A DNA stretch of 64,000 nt from Actinoplanes italicus (GCF_003001815.1 NZ_PVMZ01000003.1:124001-188000), one strand, 5' to 3'; positions 18,009 to 26,978 are shown, counted from the stretch's first letter. Translations and numbers: made by a program. Notes: generated from the letters alone by a model not told the origin.

Positions 18009-19303
18009 GCGCCCCGGCGAAGAACCGCAGTTCGTCCATCTCGGAGGCGGTGGCCCCGTGGAGCGACGTCGCCCGGCTGCTCCGTGGTGGTGACGCCGGC
18101 ACCCTGGTCCCGGTCGTCATCCCGAAACATCGCCGTCGGCAGGGCTGGCTCGCCCCGCTCTGGCTCGGCCTGCTCGCGCTGCTGTCCGGCGTGATGTTCA
18201 CAATCGACGGCGACGACGGCGTGCTGTCCGTCCTGGCGTACCTCTCCGGGGTCTTCTTCCTGCTGGTCGGCGTGCTCTGGTGGTGGCGGTCGTCGATCGT
18301 GGAGATCGAGCAGGGCACCAACGGCGTGCTGACCCGGTACGGCGCGGTCACCCGCACCCTCGACCCGGGCCGGCACTACCTGTGGCACCCGTGGTCGCGG
18401 GTCGCGTTCGTGGTCGACGTGGCCACCGAGATCCCGTACTCGGCGCCGGTCATGGCATGCCCCACCAGGGAGAACGTGCCGCTGCGCTCGATCGAGTTCT
18501 TCATGAAGCTGCGGATCACCGACGCCGTGCTGTTCGTGCGGACGATCGGCGCCGGCAACTTCGATCTGGTGCTCTCCAGCGCGGTCCAGGACGCGATCCG
18601 GCAGCGTGCCCGTCTGGTGCAGACCGAGCGGGCGTACGACCTGCGCGGCTCCGACGTCGCCGACATGCAGGACCTGCTGAACCGCCAGCTCGACCGGTAC
18701 GGCGTCCGGATCACCGGCTGCAACATCCCGGACGTGCAGCTGCCGGCCCAGTACCAGCAGCACCTGGCCACCCGCGAGCGGGTCGCCAAGGAGAGCACCG
18801 CCTACGAGCAGGAGTGGGGCCTGACCCGCAAGCGCCGGATCGATCAGCTCCAGATGGACATCGAGCGGGCCAAGAAGGTGCGCGACGCCCGGATCGTCGA
18901 GGTCAAGGCTTCGCTCAACAAGGCCCGCGAGCAGGTCGCCCAGCTGCTCGAGGAGCAGGAGACCAACGCGCAGCGGGTCCGGTTCGAGATCGAGACGCGG
19001 GGTCGCAGCGGCCTGATCGCGGCCGAGAACGAGGCGAAGGCCCAGCGGCGGCTCGCCCAGGCTTACCGCGACAACCGGGCCGTCCTGCAGTACGAACTGG
19101 CCCTGCGCCGGCTCGAGGTGGGCGCCGAGCTCGCCGGTCAGGCACCGCAGCCGGTGGTGGTGCGTACCGACGGCGACGGTGGTGCCGACACATCGGCGCT
19201 GGCCACGCTGCTCGCGGCTCAGCTGCTGCCACGGACGGTCGCGCTGCCGGCCGCCGAGCGCAACGACCGGCCCAAGGATGGCCTTGGCAACAACGGAGGT
19301 TGA
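18005..19303 (+). CDS. SPFH/band 7 membrane protein (second of pair)
   Basis: This 432-residue partner of the upstream protein begins at the ATGA overlap. It has two membrane segments (LAPLWLGLLALLSGVMF and VLAYLSGVFFLLVGVLWW) and an SPFH domain starting near VEIEQGTNGVLTRYGAVTRT. A coiled coil of roughly 120 residues follows (for example RKRRIDQLQMDIERAKKVRD). The C-terminus is short and Ala/Leu-rich. It is clearly homologous in layout to the first gene, probably after an old duplication, but its coiled coil is distinct. Paired stomatin-like proteins suggest a hetero-oligomeric membrane ring, as with HflK and HflC; no FtsH is in this window. A prolyl oligopeptidase gene follows after 15 bp. 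Confidence 0.85.
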   Translation: MSAPAKNRSSSISEAVAPWSDVARLLRGGDAGTLVPVVIPKHRRRQGWLAPLWLGLLALLSGVMFTIDGDDGVLSVLAYLSGVFFLLVGVLWWWRSSIVEIEQGTNGVLTRYGAVTRTLDPGRHYLWHPWSRVAFVVDVATEIPYSAPVMACPTRENVPLRSIEFFMKLRITDAVLFVRTIGAGNFDLVLSSAVQDAIRQRARLVQTERAYDLRGSDVADMQDLLNRQLDRYGVRITGCNIPDVQLPAQYQQHLATRERVAKESTAYEQEWGLTRKRRIDQLQMDIERAKKVRDARIVEVKASLNKAREQVAQLLEEQETNAQRVRFEIETRGRSGLIAAENEAKAQRRLAQAYRDNRAVLQYELALRRLEVGAELAGQAPQPVVVRTDGDGGADTSALATLLAAQLLPRTVALPAAERNDRPKDGLGNNGG

Positions 19304-19318
19304 TGCCATCGTCGAGCG

Positions 19319-21319
19319 GTGATCGACGACGCTTACCTCTGGCTGGAAGACCTCGACGAGCCCGCCGCCGCCCGGTGGGTCGCGGATCGCAACAGCGAGA
19401 CGCTGACCGCACTGGGCGGCGAGGGGTTCACCCGGACCAGGGACGCGATCCGCGAGGTGCACGACAGCAAGGACCGCATCCCGTTCCCGGTGTGGTTCGG
19501 CGACGGCTGGTACTACAACTTCTGGAAAGACGCCGACCACCCGCGCGGCGTCTGGCGACGGACCACCGCCGAGCAGTACCGCCACGACGAACCCGACTGG
19601 GACGTGCTCCTCGACGTCGGCGCCCTGAACGAGGCCGAGCGCGAGAACTGGGCGTGGAACGACGTGACCGTCCTGCGGCCCGGTCACGACCGCTGCCTGA
19701 TCAGTCTGTCCCGGGGCGGCGCCGACGCCGTGGTGGTGCGCGAGTTCGACCTGGTCCGCCGCGAGTTCGTGGCCGGCGGGTTCGCCCTGCCCGAGGCGAA
19801 GACCTGGCTCAGCTGGATCGACGCCGACCACCTCTGGGTCTCCACCGACTTCGGGCCGGGCTCCCTGACGTCCTCGGGCTACCCGCGCGTCGTCAAACGG
19901 TGGCGGCGGGGGACCCCGCTCGCCGAGGCGGAGACGGTCTTCGAGGGCGACGCCGACGACGTGCTGGTCCATGCGGTGCACGACCCGACCGAGGGCCACG
20001 AGCTGGACGTGGTGATCCGGAGACGGGACTTCCACCACACCGAGCGTCATCTGGTCACGTCGTCGGGCGAGCTGGTGCGGATCGACGTGCCCGACGACGC
20101 CGCCGTCGAGTCGCATCGCAACCGGCTGCTGGTCCTGCTCAGGTCACCGTGGACGGTCGGCGGGGTCACCCATCCGGCCGGCGCGCTGCTGGTCACCGAG
20201 CTCGACCGGCGCGAGTTCACCGTCCTGTTCCGCCCGGACGAGCACACGTCGCTCACCAGCTGGGCGTGGACCCGTAACCACCTGCTGCTGGTCACGATGA
20301 GTGACGTCAGGACCCGGATCGAGATCCTCACCCCGGACACGCCGCAGTGGCGGCGGGAGCCGCTGCCGGGCGCCGGCGAGTTCGACCAGGTCCGGATCGT
20401 CGACACCGACCCGCACAACGGCGACGCCTTCCTGATCTGCTCTGAGGGCTTCCTGAGCCCCGCGACGCTCAGTCTCGGCACGGTCGGCGGTCCGGTCGAG
20501 GTCCTCAAACGGCAGCCGGAGTTCTTCGACGCCGACGGTCTGACGGTCCGGCAGTTCTTCGCCACCTCGGCGGACGGCACCCGGGTGCCGTACTTCGTCG
20601 TCGGCCGCGACGACGCCGGTCCCACGCTGCTCACCGGGTACGGCGGCTTCGAGGTGCCGATGGTCCCCGGCTACAGCGGCGTCGCGGGGCGCGGCTGGCT
20701 GGCGCGCGGCGGCACCTTCGTGCTCGCCAACATCCGGGGCGGCGGCGAGTACGGCCCCGCGTGGCACCGCGCCGCGCTGCGGGAGAACCGGCCACGGGCG
20801 TACGAGGACTTCGCGGCCGTCGCGACCGACCTGGTCGCCCGGGGGATCACCAAGCCGGAGCGGCTGGGCATCCGCGGTGGCAGCAACGGCGGTCTGCTGA
20901 TGGGCGTCATGCTGACCCGATACCCGGAGCTGTTCGGGGCGGTCGTCGCGGCCGTACCGCTGCTCGACATGCGTCGCTACACGAAACTGCTGGCCGGCAA
21001 GTCGTGGGTGGCCGAGTACGGCGACCCGGACGTCACCGCCGACTGGGAGTTCCTGCGGCAGTACTCGCCCTACCAGAACGTCCGGCCCGGACGAGCGTAC
21101 CCACCGGTCCTGTTCACGACCTCGACCCGCGACGACCGCGTCCATCCCGGGCACGCCCGTAAGATGGCCGCCCTGATGCTGGAGCTCGGCTACGACGTCA
21201 CGTACCACGAGAACGTGGAGGGCGGCCATGCCGGCGCCGCCGACAACAGCCAGGCCGCCACCATGGATGCCCTGGTCCTCGAGTTCCTCTGGCGGCGTCT
21301 GACGGAGACCGCCAGCTGA
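19319..21319 (+). CDS. Prolyl oligopeptidase family serine peptidase
   Basis: This S9 family peptidase of 666 residues cleaves short peptides, usually after proline. An N-terminal beta-propeller (about 50-380) covers a C-terminal hydrolase domain. The catalytic triad is visible: Ser in IRGGSNGGLLMG, Asp in TSTRDDRVHPGH and His in EGGHAGAAD. The family-typical GGFEVPMVPGYSG and NIRGGGEYGPAWH are also present. The start is GTG 19319; an in-frame TGA lies a few codons upstream, so it cannot be much longer. No signal peptide is seen, so it is probably cytoplasmic. It lies 15 bp after the SPFH pair and is probably in their operon, which may point to a membrane-associated peptidase function (inference). 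Confidence 0.9.
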   Translation: MIDDAYLWLEDLDEPAAARWVADRNSETLTALGGEGFTRTRDAIREVHDSKDRIPFPVWFGDGWYYNFWKDADHPRGVWRRTTAEQYRHDEPDWDVLLDVGALNEAERENWAWNDVTVLRPGHDRCLISLSRGGADAVVVREFDLVRREFVAGGFALPEAKTWLSWIDADHLWVSTDFGPGSLTSSGYPRVVKRWRRGTPLAEAETVFEGDADDVLVHAVHDPTEGHELDVVIRRRDFHHTERHLVTSSGELVRIDVPDDAAVESHRNRLLVLLRSPWTVGGVTHPAGALLVTELDRREFTVLFRPDEHTSLTSWAWTRNHLLLVTMSDVRTRIEILTPDTPQWRREPLPGAGEFDQVRIVDTDPHNGDAFLICSEGFLSPATLSLGTVGGPVEVLKRQPEFFDADGLTVRQFFATSADGTRVPYFVVGRDDAGPTLLTGYGGFEVPMVPGYSGVAGRGWLARGGTFVLANIRGGGEYGPAWHRAALRENRPRAYEDFAAVATDLVARGITKPERLGIRGGSNGGLLMGVMLTRYPELFGAVVAAVPLLDMRRYTKLLAGKSWVAEYGDPDVTADWEFLRQYSPYQNVRPGRAYPPVLFTTSTRDDRVHPGHARKMAALMLELGYDVTYHENVEGGHAGAADNSQAATMDALVLEFLWRRLTETAS

Positions 21320-21349
21320 CGGAGACCGCCGGCCGACGGAGACCGGGCT
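21299..21349 (+). repeat. 17-bp tandem triplication across a stop codon
   Basis: Three copies of a 17-bp unit (ctgacggagaccgccag and variants) occupy 21299-21315, 21316-21332 and 21333-21349. The TGA of the peptidase gene lies in the second copy. The array ends where the convergent metallophosphoesterase gene ends. Confidence 0.85.
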
Positions 21350-22143
21350 CACCTGGTGAAAAGCACGGCCCGGGCGTCCACGTTGACGATGTGACCGGTG
21401 CCGAGTGGAGCGGCCGGGCGGTTCCAGTGAACGTGACCGCACAGGGTGATCGAGGGGGTCCGCCGCTCCAGGAGGTCGCGCAGGGCCACCCGGCCGGGCT
21501 GGTCGGGGCCCGTCCCGCGTGGGCCCTCGTGCAGGAGCAGGACGTCCGGCGGGGGCGAGGTGACCTCGCCGACCGCGGCCAGGAACGCGTCCTCCGTACG
21601 ACGGAAAGGTCTTGCCGGGTCTCCGATGACGCCGCTGACCCCGGCGACCGTGAGGTCGCCGAAACGGTGCCGGGAGCCGTCCAGAAGGGCGGTACTCGGT
21701 CCGAGGGCGGCGACGCGGCCGGCGGAGACCTCGTCGTGGTTGCCGGCGACGCCGAGCACCGCCGGGCAGCCGGCCGCCGCGAAGGCCGCCCACACGTCGT
21801 ACACGTCGCCCGATACGCCGCGCCGGTCGGCGTTCGGCGCCGAGTAGAAGTCGCCGGTGAGCAGCACCCCGATCTCGCCGGGCGGGGGCACCAGGCCGCC
21901 CTCGGCCCACAGGCGCAGATAGCCGGCCAGCGCGGCGCCGAGCAGGACCGGGCCGCCGCCGGTCGGCGCGGGCGCGACACCCTGCAGGTCGCCGGTGGCG
22001 AGCAGGGCCGCACAGCCGGTCGGGAGCGTGTCGACCCGGAGGGTCTCGACGGCGAGTTGCAGGTTCCGGGTGGCGCCGCCGGGACCCGCGGCCCGGTACG
22101 GGAGCGTCGCCAGCCGTTTCGGCCGGTCGTCCAGCAGCCGCAT
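21349..22143 (-). CDS. Metallophosphoesterase
   Basis: This 264-residue calcineurin-like phosphoesterase has the metal-binding blocks LLTGDFYS, GVAGNHDEVS and LCGHVHWNRP, plus LLLHEGPRG. The usual first DxH block is replaced by ATGDLQGV, so one metal ligand is non-canonical and metal use may differ. There is no signal peptide, so it is probably cytoplasmic. Substrate unknown; members hydrolyse phosphomonoesters or phosphodiesters, including nucleotides. It converges on the prolyl oligopeptidase gene and starts about 280 bp from the divergent GH5-like gene. Confidence 0.82.
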   Translation of the reverse strand: MRLLDDRPKRLATLPYRAAGPGGATRNLQLAVETLRVDTLPTGCAALLATGDLQGVAPAPTGGGPVLLGAALAGYLRLWAEGGLVPPPGEIGVLLTGDFYSAPNADRRGVSGDVYDVWAAFAAAGCPAVLGVAGNHDEVSAGRVAALGPSTALLDGSRHRFGDLTVAGVSGVIGDPARPFRRTEDAFLAAVGEVTSPPPDVLLLHEGPRGTGPDQPGRVALRDLLERRTPSITLCGHVHWNRPAAPLGTGHIVNVDARAVLFTR

Positions 22144-22427
22144 GTCAGTCAGCCCCCGTGCCTTGGTCGATGCGCGCGTCGACGCCCATCGAATCGCGAG
22201 CTGTGGATCAATGCAAGTCGGTAACCGTCCGGCAACCCGGGGGCCGGGTACCGCTGAAGGGGGACTGCGGCGATCGGGCCCGGCGGCAACCGGACCGCAA
22301 CGCTAGAAAGGGGACGACACCCCGTTTGCAACCCCTTTGCCATCAGCGGGACCCTGCAGGGACCGACGCCGCCGCCGAATGAGAGGTCACCCCCGAAAAG
22401 CAACTTGCGAGAGGCATCCATCCCCCC

Positions 22428-23888
22428 ATGAGCAGCTTCCGCGTTCGCACCGCAGCCCTTGCCTCCTCCGTTCTGATGACGCTCGGCCTTACTTCCGCCC
22501 CGTCCCTCGCTACCGGCCAGACTTCCTCCATGGCCGACCGGATGGCCGCGGTGCAGACCGCCAAGTCGATGAACTACTACCCCTCGGACGCCGGCTGGTC
22601 GGCGATGTGGACCGGCTTCGACGCGGTCAGGGTGGACGCCGACCTCGCGAAGATCGCGGAGCTGGGCGCCGACAACGTCCGGGTGATCGTCTTCCCGCAG
22701 GCCTTCGGCTGGCCCGCGCCGAAGCCGGAGTACACCGAGAAGCTCCGTAAGTTCGTGAGCATCGCCGACGCGCACGGCCTCACCGTCAAGATCACCCTGT
22801 TCGACTGGTGGTCCGGCTACAACGAGGTCACCAACAGCGTCAACTGGGCCAAGTCGGTGCTCGCACCCTACGTGGACGACCCCCGCATCCTCGCCGTCGA
22901 GTTGAAGAACGAGTTCCAGCCCGGCGACGCGGCCGCGGTCACCTGGGTCAAGCAGCTCATCCCGGCGATCCGGGCGTACGCCCCGACCATGCCGCTGACC
23001 CTCTCGGTCGACGGCGGCACCGGCGCGGCCGGCATGGCGAAGATCAGGTCCGAGCTGGGCGGCACCCCGCTCGACTACTACGACTTCCACTTCTACGGCT
23101 CCTCGGAGCGGGCGCTCGCCGAGATCCGCAAAGCGCAGGCGGCCGTCTCTCCTGCCCCGATCGTGATCGGCGAGACCGGTGTCAGCAGCGCCGTCGTCAG
23201 CGAGGGCGAGCAGGGCGTCTACCTGGCCCGCGTGTTCCGCGCCGCCTCCGAGGCGGGTGTCGGCTCGGTGTCGCCGTGGACGCTGAACGACTTCTCGAAC
23301 GGCGCCATCCCCGCCAACTCGCAGGTGTCGCAGATGCCGGCCCAGTACAAGTTCGGCCTCTACCGTGCCGACGGCGCCCCGAAGTTCGCGTCCACCGTCG
23401 TGCGTACCTGGTGGACCACCGGCGCCGTCCCGAACTCACTGCTGAACCTCGGCTTCGAGGCGGCCGCGTCCGACTCGCCGTGGCGCCTGGCAAACACCGA
23501 CGCCGGTGTTCCCGTCGTCGGCACCGACGTCGTCCGCAGCGGAGCCAAGTCGGTCAAGTTCGCCGGGACCACCCGTACCGCCGCCGGTCTGCCCTCGCTG
23601 GTCACCTCGCCGATCACCCCCGTCCAGGCCGGCTACCGCTGGCGCGCCGAGGCGTACGCCCGCGGCGCCGCCGCCACCGGTGTCACCGAGATCGCGCTGA
23701 GCTGGTTCGACGTGAACGGCAAGTGGATCGGCCAGAGCACCTCGAACCGCCTGCCGGCAGGCAACACCACCTGGACCAAGCTGGTCGTCGAGACGGTCGC
23801 CCCGGCCGGTGCCACCAGCGTCCAGCTGCACCTGAAGTCGGGTGACAACACCGGCGCCGTGTGGTTCGACGACGTCGCCATCTCCTAG
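22428..23888 (+). CDS. Secreted GH5-like glycoside hydrolase with carbohydrate-binding module
   Basis: This exported protein of 486 residues has a signal peptide (about 1-29). The catalytic TIM barrel (about 45-330) resembles family 5 beta-glycanases: the putative acid/base Glu lies in AVELKNEFQPG, the nucleophile Glu in VIGETGVSSA, and YDFHFYGSS is conserved between them. The C-terminal ~140 residues (from NLGFEAAASDSPW to WFDDVAIS) form a beta-sandwich module of the CBM4/9 kind. It is likely an endoglucanase or mannanase acting on plant polysaccharide. GAGAGG lies about 14 nt upstream of the ATG. A ~280-bp GC-rich leader precedes it and a strong hairpin terminator follows. Confidence 0.85.
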   Translation: MSSFRVRTAALASSVLMTLGLTSAPSLATGQTSSMADRMAAVQTAKSMNYYPSDAGWSAMWTGFDAVRVDADLAKIAELGADNVRVIVFPQAFGWPAPKPEYTEKLRKFVSIADAHGLTVKITLFDWWSGYNEVTNSVNWAKSVLAPYVDDPRILAVELKNEFQPGDAAAVTWVKQLIPAIRAYAPTMPLTLSVDGGTGAAGMAKIRSELGGTPLDYYDFHFYGSSERALAEIRKAQAAVSPAPIVIGETGVSSAVVSEGEQGVYLARVFRAASEAGVGSVSPWTLNDFSNGAIPANSQVSQMPAQYKFGLYRADGAPKFASTVVRTWWTTGAVPNSLLNLGFEAAASDSPWRLANTDAGVPVVGTDVVRSGAKSVKFAGTTRTAAGLPSLVTSPITPVQAGYRWRAEAYARGAAATGVTEIALSWFDVNGKWIGQSTSNRLPAGNTTWTKLVVETVAPAGATSVQLHLKSGDNTGAVWFDDVAIS

Positions 23889-23907
23889 AGGCAAGGGGCC
23901 GGGGTGG

Positions 23908-23935
23908 GGAAGGGGGGCCGGCCGGCCCCCCTTCC
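23908..23935. terminator. Bidirectional hairpin terminator
   Basis: A near-perfect palindrome centred on ggccggcc has arms ggaaggggggcc and ggccccccttcc. It sits between the convergent GH5-like and HAF-repeat genes, 19 bp after one stop and 3 bp before the other. It has no long T tract, as is common in actinobacteria. Confidence 0.8.
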
Positions 23936-23938
23936 TCG

Positions 23939-25153
23939 TTATCGGCAGGTCCAGATCAGGGGGTCGTTGCCCACCTTGTCACCGGGCAGGCTGAAGGAGC
24001 TCGACCCGCCGATCACCCGTCCGTCCACGCTGATGCTGCTGATCTGGTAGTCGCCGCCGGTCGGGTGGCGCGGCAGTTTCACCGTCTCGTTCCCGGCCAG
24101 CACGACGGGTCCGCCGAGGTCACCGGCCAGCCAGCCGTTCTCGGAGATCAGGGCCGGGATGACGTTCTGCGCCAGCAGCTCATAGGTGCCGTCGGCGATC
24201 CGGTAGCGGAAGGACGCGAACGTCCTGACGTCTTTCTCGTCGAAGACGGCCCGGCCGGCCACCCAGCCGTCGATGATCGATTCCGGCCAGAAGAGGTCGG
24301 CCTTCTTCCTGCCGACGCTCGGCAGCGGCATCATCCTGGCGGTGCCGTCGGGCAGCCACAGGTATCCGGTGCTCTCCCGCTTGCCGGGAGGCTCGACGCT
24401 GCCGACCACGGTGCCGTCCTCGCTGATGCCCTCCGCCCTGCCCAGCGTGACGCCGTCCGGCAGCGGCAGTCTGGTCACCTTGGCGTCGACCGAGTTCCAC
24501 CGGACCGGTGCCTCGTTCAGCACCTCGCCGATGGAACCGACCACGACGCCCGCGTCGTTGATGGCGTATGCGGCGGTGGCCCGCCCGTTCAGGGCCGTGA
24601 CCTTCCCGTCGCGGTAGACGTAGGCCTGCTCACGATCGTCGGTGACGAAACCGGACCCGACCGCGACTCCGGACCGGTTGATGTCGGACCACCGGCCGTC
24701 GTCACCGGGCACCGTCGGCCGGGCGAGGATCCGGGCGTCCCGCCAGATGATCGTGTTGGCGCTCGGGTTGTTGTAGAGGCGGCCGGTCAGATACCGCCCG
24801 CTCGGGTCACCCGCGGTCACCAGCGCCTTGGTCACCCGGCCGGTGGGCAGCCGGTCGACCCTGCAGTCCTTCGGCCCGGCCGGACCCGCGGGCACCGCGC
24901 TGACGGCCGCCGACGCGGTGGCGACGGGCGTCGGTGACGGAACCGGCGTCCCCTCCCGCAGGGCGGTGGCGGCCAGCGTCCCGCCCGCGGCCGTGACCGA
25001 GGTCACCGCCACCAGGGCCAGGCCTCCGGACCAGCGGCGCAGCACCCGGCGCCGGCGGCCCTCGGCCATGGCCCGGCCCACGTCGATCCGCGCCGGTCCC
25101 TCCGGCTCCCCACGCAGCGGGGTCAGCAGCCGGACGGCGCGTTCGTCGGTCAT
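23939..25153 (-). CDS. Membrane protein with HAF-type extracellular repeats, paired with a sigma factor
   Basis: This 404-residue protein has a short cytoplasmic N-terminus, one transmembrane segment (about 37-60, SGGLALVAVTSVTAAGGTLA) and a large outside domain. That domain holds repeats of the HAF kind, such as YAINDAGVVVGSIG, AEGISEDGTVVGS and ISSISVDGRVIGGS, probably a beta-propeller. The ATG at 25153 is preferred because GAGGTGAGG lies five bases before it; a further in-frame ATG at 25171 overlaps the sigma stop as ATGA. It directly follows a SigE-family sigma gene. That position is often held by an anti-sigma factor, so the cytoplasmic tail may hold the sigma factor, although no zinc anti-sigma motif is visible. 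Confidence 0.75.
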   Translation of the reverse strand: MTDERAVRLLTPLRGEPEGPARIDVGRAMAEGRRRRVLRRWSGGLALVAVTSVTAAGGTLAATALREGTPVPSPTPVATASAAVSAVPAGPAGPKDCRVDRLPTGRVTKALVTAGDPSGRYLTGRLYNNPSANTIIWRDARILARPTVPGDDGRWSDINRSGVAVGSGFVTDDREQAYVYRDGKVTALNGRATAAYAINDAGVVVGSIGEVLNEAPVRWNSVDAKVTRLPLPDGVTLGRAEGISEDGTVVGSVEPPGKRESTGYLWLPDGTARMMPLPSVGRKKADLFWPESIIDGWVAGRAVFDEKDVRTFASFRYRIADGTYELLAQNVIPALISENGWLAGDLGGPVVLAGNETVKLPRHPTGGDYQISSISVDGRVIGGSSSFSLPGDKVGNDPLIWTCR

Positions 25154-25167
25154 CTCGTCCTCACCTC

Positions 25168-25683
25168 TCATCGTTTCTCCCGGGAGACAGCGGGAGCGAG
25201 GGCCGGTACACCGAGCAGGGCGCGCAACCTGGTGAGCCCGTGAGCGGTCTGGCTCTTCACGGTCCCCTCCGAGCACCGCAGCAGATCGGCCACCTCACGG
25301 ACCGGTTTGTCGCACAGGTAGCGCAGCACCAGGACGGCCTGCTGCCGGGGCGGCAGCTTGGCCAGCGCGGCCCGGACCACCGGACCGTCCTCCGGGTTCT
25401 GGTCGGCCGGTGGCGGCTCGGGCGACCCGCTCAGCAGCCGCACCTTCCACCAGCCGCGCCGGCGGTCGTCGAGGAAGACCCGGACCAGCATCGTGTGCAC
25501 GTACGCGTCCACGTTCTCCACCCGGCCGATCCGTGGCCAGCGTGCGTAGAGCTTCGTCAGCGTCTCCTGGACGAAGTCGTCGGCCTGATGTGGATCGCCG
25601 CAGAGCAGATAGGCGGTACGCCGTAACTCGGCCACGCGCGCGTGCACGAACGCCAGATAGTCACGGTCAGTTCGTTCCGGCAT
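25168..25683 (-). CDS. SigE-family ECF RNA polymerase sigma factor
   Basis: This sigma factor of 171 residues has region 2 (about 10-75; LLCGDPHQADDFVQETLTKL) and region 4 (about 105-155; ALAKLPPRQQAVLVLRYL, then helix-turn-helix VREVADLLRCSEGTVKSQT). The length and the FVQETL block fit the actinobacterial SigE family. GGAGCGAGG precedes the ATG at 25683. It is followed by a coupled gene for a membrane protein with HAF repeats, a likely regulator. Target promoters are unknown; autoregulation is common in this family. Confidence 0.92.
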   Translation of the reverse strand: MPERTDRDYLAFVHARVAELRRTAYLLCGDPHQADDFVQETLTKLYARWPRIGRVENVDAYVHTMLVRVFLDDRRRGWWKVRLLSGSPEPPPADQNPEDGPVVRAALAKLPPRQQAVLVLRYLCDKPVREVADLLRCSEGTVKSQTAHGLTRLRALLGVPALAPAVSREKR

Positions 25684-25751
25684 GTCCTCGCTCCCTGTCG
25701 CTGTCTCTCCCTGTCCGACGGCGACCCGCGGGGATCGGTTGTAGACGACTT

Positions 25752-26900
25752 TCAGGAGGTCTGACTCAGGATGTCATTGAGGACCTTCTGTGCCTGGGCG
25801 CGACCGTCCTTGGACTTCGCGACCGCGGCGACCGCCACCTGCCATTCCGGCTCGCCGGAGCGGCCGCCCGCGACGAAGAAGTGGCTCAGGTAGAGCTCGT
25901 AGCCGCCGGTGGTGGTGCCCCTGGCGGACTCGGTGAACACCGTGGTGGCGTCCTCGCGGCGGAGCCGGTCGGTGGGCGCGAACCAGAATCCGTTCAACGC
26001 GGACTGCACCGCCGTGCCGCACCCCGACGGGCAGGGCCGCAGCATGACGACGATCAGCCCGCGGCCGTTCCCGGCGTTCGGGTCGCTGCATCCGTAGAGC
26101 TTGGCGTCGGCGACCCGCTTGTCGTTCTGCGGGCGGCAGTCCCAGCCGTCGGGGGTCCGGAAGGCGAATGGCCAGCCGGTGAACGCCTTGGTCGTGGTCT
26201 CGTCGCCGGCCGTGAAGGAGGGCCCGGCCAGTCGGCGCGCGGGAACACCGGTCCGCAGCTCGGGACGGCCGGCCGCCTCGGCCGGTCGGGTCCGGTCCGG
26301 GACGGATGTCGGCAGGCCGGGCCCGTCGGTGGGCAGCGGCGGCAGGGCGGGGACGACGCCATCCTCCGACGGAGCGGGGGTGGCGGTGCTCCCGGCGGTC
26401 TGCCGGGCGGAGAGGAGGCCGAGGCTCGAGAACGTCGATGCGGCGCTGCACAGCGCCAGCACCAGCGTGAGCACCATCAGGATGATGAAGGCGGCCATGC
26501 CCGGGTACTTCTGCGGCGGTGATCCGAGCGCGCCGCGGGCGTTGACCACCAGCGGCGACTTGTACTCCAGATCCACGGACCGGCCGGGATGGGCGGTGAC
26601 CACGAGATCCGCCTTACCCATCCGGCGCGGGAGGAGATAGGGAGTGTGGACGTGCACGTGGTGCTGCCCGGGCGTGACCGGCACCACGACGGGCTCGTTC
26701 CACCCGATTCTCACCGGCTGCCCGTCAATGATCAGAACGGGCTTCACCAGGGCCAGAAGAAATGCGAGCGGAAAATACCTGGCAGTCACCGTGATCGTCG
26801 AATAGCCGTGATCATATTGACCGGCAGTCCCGTAGGCCGAGTCGGTCCAGGCCTGCTCGTAGGCGCCCGGTGAATACGACGGCCATTGTTCGGTGTACAT
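25752..26900 (-). CDS. Membrane protein with N-terminal domain seen in Micromonosporaceae
   Basis: This 382-residue protein begins best at ATG 26900 (AGGGG upstream); an in-frame GTG at 26939 has no binding site. Residues ~30-130 form a beta-rich domain (YSTITVTARYFPLAFLLA, then VTPGQHHVHVHTPYLLP) that I associate with many Micromonosporaceae membrane proteins. A transmembrane segment follows (MAAFIILMVLTLVLALCSAA). The outer part, after a Pro/Thr-rich linker, is about 190 residues (FAFRTPDGWDC onward), with paired cysteines, and resembles secreted lipoprotein-like domains. Function unknown. It lies 68 bp upstream of the sigma factor gene on the same strand and may share its regulation. Confidence 0.7.
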   Translation of the reverse strand: MYTEQWPSYSPGAYEQAWTDSAYGTAGQYDHGYSTITVTARYFPLAFLLALVKPVLIIDGQPVRIGWNEPVVVPVTPGQHHVHVHTPYLLPRRMGKADLVVTAHPGRSVDLEYKSPLVVNARGALGSPPQKYPGMAAFIILMVLTLVLALCSAASTFSSLGLLSARQTAGSTATPAPSEDGVVPALPPLPTDGPGLPTSVPDRTRPAEAAGRPELRTGVPARRLAGPSFTAGDETTTKAFTGWPFAFRTPDGWDCRPQNDKRVADAKLYGCSDPNAGNGRGLIVVMLRPCPSGCGTAVQSALNGFWFAPTDRLRREDATTVFTESARGTTTGGYELYLSHFFVAGGRSGEPEWQVAVAAVAKSKDGRAQAQKVLNDILSQTS

Positions 26901-26978
26901 GCGATCAGCCCCTGAAGTGAATGCTTCCGACGCGTTCACTTCAGGAGAACCCCCTCGCCGGAAATCCGGTTCAGGCCG

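Noticed and set aside
22200..22427. Cyclic-di-GMP or cyclic-di-AMP riboswitch
   Set aside because: Some short motifs are similar, but their order does not match either consensus; kept only as a low-interest structured leader.
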